Source of the DNA: Candidatus Gastranaerophilales bacterium
GTDB taxonomy: Bacteria > Cyanobacteriota > Vampirovibrionia > Gastranaerophilales > Gastranaerophilaceae
DNA length: 9,433 bases
Direction: 5' to 3'
Assembly (NCBI GenBank): GCA_905235825.1
Contig: CAJONH010000268.1
Location: 1 to 9,433, forward strand
Below are positions 6,757 through 9,433 of the stretch, piece after piece (positions within the stretch are counted from its first letter, which is position 1; each line of letters begins with the position of its first letter). Below the pieces are notes generated by a model. The model worked only from the letters and a program-made list of their open reading frames with translations, had not been told where the DNA came from and searched no databases. A program made the position numbers and the translations under genes.

Positions 6757-8421
6757 TTATATTATAGGCGAAGAAGGTGGCATTGAGTTACCGCTATATG
6801 AGGAAACACCGGATACACCTCTTCTTAAACTTTCTAACATATTTTGAATTGATGATTGAGTTTGTTGTGGTAAACCTTCTTCAAAATTAACATTTTTATC
6901 AGGAGTTTTTATTTCAAACGTATAACCATCAGGAATTTTTGACTTAATACTATCTGTTTGAGCATTTATTGATAATTTTGTTAACATTAAATCACCATTT
7001 TTTTCTTTCAGGTTATCAACAAAAATTTGAACGGATTCACTGGTTCTTGCTTCGCCCAAAATACCTATACCTCCGTTTGATTGCGTTTTAAATGTTTTTA
7101 TATAAACGGTTTCCGGTATATCAGTTGATAATGAAGTATATGTATCAATTATATCTCTGTTTCTGTTAACTATTTTAGTCATTATAGGTAATATATCAAC
7201 TTTTGATGTATTTGCATTTTGTTCAACCGATCTTTGGAAAACATTAATATCCTGTTTTGTAGATTCATTTGACGACCTGCTTAAATTCATAGCTATAGTA
7301 CAAAGTGTATTAATGAGCAGTCCTATAATGGCAGCCACAATAATTGCAGCAACTACAACAAATATTATGTATCTGTCAAAAGGCACTTCATAATTACCGA
7401 CTTCAACAATGTTATTATGTATTCTATCTTTAGGAAGAAAATTAATTTCAAGCGGATATTCGTCATAGTCGGCAACAGCTGCACCTGCTGCTTCTATTGT
7501 CATATAAGAAATCATATTAGAATCAATATCAGAACCCAAACCATAAACTTCAATAAATTGTTGATTATTGTTAATACTTTTATTAATACAATCAACTTCG
7601 CCTGCAAAATCGAGTTTTTGCGATAATGTCTGAGCATCTACTTCATCAGCTTCACTAATTATAAGAAGTGATTTAGGACTGTTCTTTAAAATAGAGTTAG
7701 TTGCTAATTTTGTAATAGCCGAGTATACTTCATCACTGGAGAATGATTTAACTGCAAGCGGTTCTTCCATTGAGTCCGTAACAACAGGACCTGTAAAATA
7801 GAATGCACCGCAGCTGTTTGAGGTAATTAACAGTAATAATGTTTTTTCTTCAGGCATAACATATTTGTTAAACCTGTCGCAGAATTTTACAGCTCTAAAC
7901 AATGATGAATATGATGTATCTATTCTTACTACTTCAGCTTCAAGTTTATCAAAAATTTCGATAATTTTTGCAACTACTTTTGTCTGCATAGCACTGAATA
8001 CTATATTTTTTTGTCCTCTGATAATTCCGTTTTCAAGTATTGAAAACGAAATTGCAGGTTCATTTCTTTTGAAAATATATAAATCTTCTATATCTGTTTG
8101 TATATTTTCAATAATGAAAGGGGTATCAGAAGTACCGTCAAGAGCTGTAATTCCAAAATGAACATTTGGTAAACTCAATGTAACGCTGCATTCTTTTGGA
8201 TTAAGTCCGACATCTTCAAATAATCTTTCTATTGATTCAGCCAGTTCATCGTAATCAACAATTTCCCTTATTGAGTTATTATATTTTATATTATCAGAGG
8301 AATATTTAACTACTGCTTTTGTTGCTTTATCTATACATACAAGTTCTATAAAGTTATTTGCCGATATTGATATACCGACGTGTTTTCTTTGTTTAAAACC
8401 TATTTGCTCCAGAATATTCAT
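6757..8421 (-). CDS. pilM/pilN: Natural PilM-PilN fusion (GspL-like assembly-platform protein)
   Basis: 554 residues, against about 350 for PilM and 180-200 for PilN alone. Residues 1 to about 315 have the order of PilM, an actin/FtsA-like cytoplasmic protein: 14-30 (HVGISISANNFIELVCI) is the phosphate-1 strand pair, 194-211 (TLLLLITSNSCGAFYFTG) the phosphate-2 position, and AAGAA (311-315) the usual PilM end. The acidic and glycine residues that normally hold ATP in both loops are not apparent. LEINFLPKD (324-332) matches the PilN N-terminal INLLP peptide that binds PilM. Then come a membrane helix (about 350-373), a polar, possibly coiled segment (about 375-425), and a ferredoxin-like periplasmic domain (about 425-506: IPETVYIKTF, GIGILGEARTSESVQIFVDNL). 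A Ser/Pro-rich tail (about 515-554) ends the protein. The same cytoplasmic-TM-periplasmic plan is seen in GspL. Role: cytoplasm-to-periplasm scaffold for a type IV filament machine. The Shine-Dalgarno is weak (GGAAACGGG, 11-19 nt upstream). First gene of the operon. Confidence 0.88.
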   Translation of the reverse strand: MNILEQIGFKQRKHVGISISANNFIELVCIDKATKAVVKYSSDNIKYNNSIREIVDYDELAESIERLFEDVGLNPKECSVTLSLPNVHFGITALDGTSDTPFIIENIQTDIEDLYIFKRNEPAISFSILENGIIRGQKNIVFSAMQTKVVAKIIEIFDKLEAEVVRIDTSYSSLFRAVKFCDRFNKYVMPEEKTLLLLITSNSCGAFYFTGPVVTDSMEEPLAVKSFSSDEVYSAITKLATNSILKNSPKSLLIISEADEVDAQTLSQKLDFAGEVDCINKSINNNQQFIEVYGLGSDIDSNMISYMTIEAAGAAVADYDEYPLEINFLPKDRIHNNIVEVGNYEVPFDRYIIFVVVAAIIVAAIIGLLINTLCTIAMNLSRSSNESTKQDINVFQRSVEQNANTSKVDILPIMTKIVNRNRDIIDTYTSLSTDIPETVYIKTFKTQSNGGIGILGEARTSESVQIFVDNLKEKNGDLMLTKLSINAQTDSIKSKIPDGYTFEIKTPDKNVNFEEGLPQQTQSSIQNMLESLRRGVSGVSSYSGNSMPPSSPII

Positions 8422-8464
8422 TTTGTATTAACCCGTTTCCATACTGTAAATATATTATATAGAT

Positions 8465-8493
8465 ATCATAGTTTATATTTCCGTTTTTGGCAA
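8465..8493 (-). promoter_or_regulatory. Sigma70-like promoter for pilMN-pilO
   Basis: On the minus strand TTGCCA (plus positions 8488-8493) and TATGAT (8465-8470) are separated by exactly 17 nt. Each matches 5 of 6 bases of the consensus. It lies 44 nt before the PilM-PilN start codon. A further TATAAT at 8454-8459 lacks a suitable -35. Confidence 0.6.
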
Positions 8494-8531
8494 TAAACTT
8501 AATAAATGAGATTATTTTTTGGTAACAATCC

Positions 8532-8560
8532 TTTAAATACTATAGCATTTGTTGTATAAT
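8532..8560 (+). promoter_or_regulatory. Sigma70-like promoter for rlmB
   Basis: A perfect TATAAT (8555-8560) with TTTAAA (8532-8537, 4 of 6 matches to TTGACA) 17 nt upstream. The -10 ends 30 nt before the ATG, giving a short leader. It is divergent from the pilMN promoter, with about 40 bp between the two -35 elements, so a regulator binding here could affect both. No clear operator palindrome is seen in the gap. Confidence 0.6.
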
Positions 8561-8590
8561 AAAAAAAGTTTGTAATATAGGTTTACAAAA

Positions 8591-9343
8591 ATGGATAATT
8601 ATGTATACGGAAGAAATAATGTATTAGAACTGCTTCTTGACGGAGAAAGAAGTGTAAGTAAGATAATTTTACTTAAAACTCCTCACGATAATCCTAAAAT
8701 ATCTAAAATAGTTGATATTGCAAGAAGCAGGGGGATTATTTTTCAATTTTTAACAAAAGATAAATTCCAAAAATATGCTGATTTGCCTCATCAAGGTGTA
8801 ATTGCTTATGTTCCACCAATTAAATATACCGATTTTGATGATTTTCTTCAAAAAGAAAAAAATAACAAAAAAATTATTATTACTGATGGTGTAGAAGATC
8901 CTCATAATATGGGTTCTATTATACGTACAGCCGTTTGTGCGGGGTTTGATGCCGTAATTTTTCCTTCAAGAAGAAATGCTGTTATTAATGCAACTGTTGA
9001 AAAATCTTCGGCAGGTGCAGTTAATCGAATTGATTTAATCATGGTTAATAGCCTTGTTTCTGTCATAGATAAACTAAAGAATAACAACTTCTGGATAATT
9101 GCAACGGATATGAGTGCGAATGATAATTATTTTGAAATTGATTATTGCAATATGAATTTCGCTATAGTCATGGGTTCGGAGAAAGAAGGTATATCTTCTT
9201 CCATACTGAAACAAGCTGATTATAAAATTAAAATACCTATGTTAACAAATTTTGATTCGCTTAACGTTGCAAATGCTGCAAGTATTGTTATGTATGAAGC
9301 TGTTAAACAGATAATACAAAAAAAATCTCCGAATGTTGTATAA
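8591..9343 (+). CDS. rlmB: TrmH/SpoU-family 2'-O-ribose methyltransferase, probably 23S rRNA Gm2251 (RlmB)
   Basis: 250 residues, the usual RlmB length. The N-terminal substrate-binding domain (about 1-76) begins YGRNNVLELLLDGERSV and ends in HQGVIAYVPP (67-76), typical of the SpoU_sub_bind domain. The SPOUT methyltransferase domain then shows all three motifs: motif 1 DGVEDPHNMGSIIRTA (99-114, with Asn106, Gly108 and catalytic Arg112), motif 2 FAIVMGSEKEGIS (190-202, with Glu197) and motif 3 IPMLTNFDSLNVANAAS (215-231), which forms the trefoil knot that binds S-adenosylmethionine. The enzyme is expected to act as a dimer on 23S rRNA during ribosome assembly. The start is backed by AGG (8579-8581), 9 nt upstream, and a good promoter. 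Family membership is secure. The RlmB position specificity is by similarity; another TrmH-family rRNA or tRNA target is the alternative. No hairpin terminator with a T tract is seen right after it. Confidence 0.92.
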   Translation: MDNYVYGRNNVLELLLDGERSVSKIILLKTPHDNPKISKIVDIARSRGIIFQFLTKDKFQKYADLPHQGVIAYVPPIKYTDFDDFLQKEKNNKKIIITDGVEDPHNMGSIIRTAVCAGFDAVIFPSRRNAVINATVEKSSAGAVNRIDLIMVNSLVSVIDKLKNNNFWIIATDMSANDNYFEIDYCNMNFAIVMGSEKEGISSSILKQADYKIKIPMLTNFDSLNVANAASIVMYEAVKQIIQKKSPNVV

Positions 9344-9433
9344 TATATTTTGCCCGAGCAAATTTCGTGATAAGCCCGAAGGGTGTGAACGAAATTTGGG
9401 AGTGGTGACTTTAAAAAGTGAGCACTTTGCCGG
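9333..9433 (+). CDS. Doubtful small ORF, cut by the window end
   Basis: An ATG at 9333, overlapping the last 11 bases of rlmB in another frame, opens a frame with no stop up to the right edge (33 codons). It begins MLYNIFCPSKF and includes EGCERNLGVVTLKSEHFA. There is no Shine-Dalgarno. The opposite strand is equally open, and the sequence is palindromic, so spurious coding over a repeat element is at least as likely. Listed so that it is not lost. Confidence 0.2.
   Translation, partial: MLYNIFCPSKFRDKPEGCERNLGVVTLKSEHFA
9351..9433. repeat. G+C-richer imperfect palindromic element after rlmB
   Basis: A 10-bp inverted repeat, CAAATTTCGT (9359-9368) and ACGAAATTTG (9389-9398), encloses a 20-nt centre with its own CCC-GAA-GGG mini-hairpin (9375-9383). 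The hexamer GCCCGA occurs at 9352-9357 and again at 9374-9379. A second inverted repeat, AAAGTG/CACTTT (9415-9420 and 9423-9428), follows. The segment is clearly richer in G and C than the genes around it and has no T tract, so it is not a normal terminator. It resembles an interspersed REP-like element. It runs to the window edge, so its full extent is unknown. Confidence 0.45.

Noticed and set aside
7417..8161. Two plus-strand open frames opposite the PilM-PilN gene
   Set aside because: They are antisense to a clearly coding region and have no recognisable domains or ribosome binding sites.
8902..9087. Minus-strand open frame inside rlmB
   Set aside because: Covers the conserved motif 1 region of rlmB on the opposite strand; a shadow.
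9359..9398. Terminator of rlmB
   Set aside because: The stem has a 20-nt centre and no T tract after it; better described as a palindromic repeat.

Overview
The window is about 9.4 kb of AT-rich, densely coding bacterial chromosome. No rRNA, tRNA, CRISPR array, transposase or phage gene was seen. Three features together suggest a Gram-negative-type (diderm) lineage near the cyanobacteria: an S-layer-homology (SLH) envelope protein, prepilin/type IV pilus genes, and small proteins with an N-terminal VSFK-like motif. The best guess is a gut Gastranaerophilales (Vampirovibrionia, 'Melainabacteria'). This placement rests on gene style and composition only and is an inference.

Layout. Positions 1-374 hold the 3' end of an unrecognised acidic protein built of repeats of about 66 residues, closed by a stem-loop terminator. 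Positions 508-5049 hold a tight plus-strand gene run: valyl-tRNA synthetase (valS), a prepilin-like protein with a textbook G|FxxxE processing site, and a secreted protein with three SLH domains. The last two genes are only 2 nt apart. A plus-strand hypothetical gene (5151-6089) follows. It ends at a strong stem-loop that can also serve the two-gene minus-strand operon converging on it.

The minus-strand operon (8421 down to 6134) encodes a type IV pilus/type II secretion inner-membrane platform. Its first gene is a natural PilM-PilN fusion, with the PilN 'INxLP' motif still present at the junction. Its second gene is a PilO-like protein. The fusion has the same overall architecture as GspL of type II secretion. 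A divergent intergenic region (8422-8590) carries good sigma70-like promoters in both directions, one for this operon and one for the rRNA methyltransferase gene rlmB (8591-9343).

The last 90 bases are richer in G+C and form an imperfect palindrome that is open in frame on both strands and reads a related peptide each way. This looks more like an interspersed palindromic repeat than an ordinary gene start.

How the genes may fit together: the prepilin, the SLH protein and the PilMN/PilO platform are all cell-envelope parts, so the window mixes housekeeping translation genes (valS, rlmB) with surface-appendage or secretion genes. The most notable points are the PilM-PilN fusion with apparently lost nucleotide-binding residues, the palindromic element at the 3' edge, and the repeat protein at the 5' edge.
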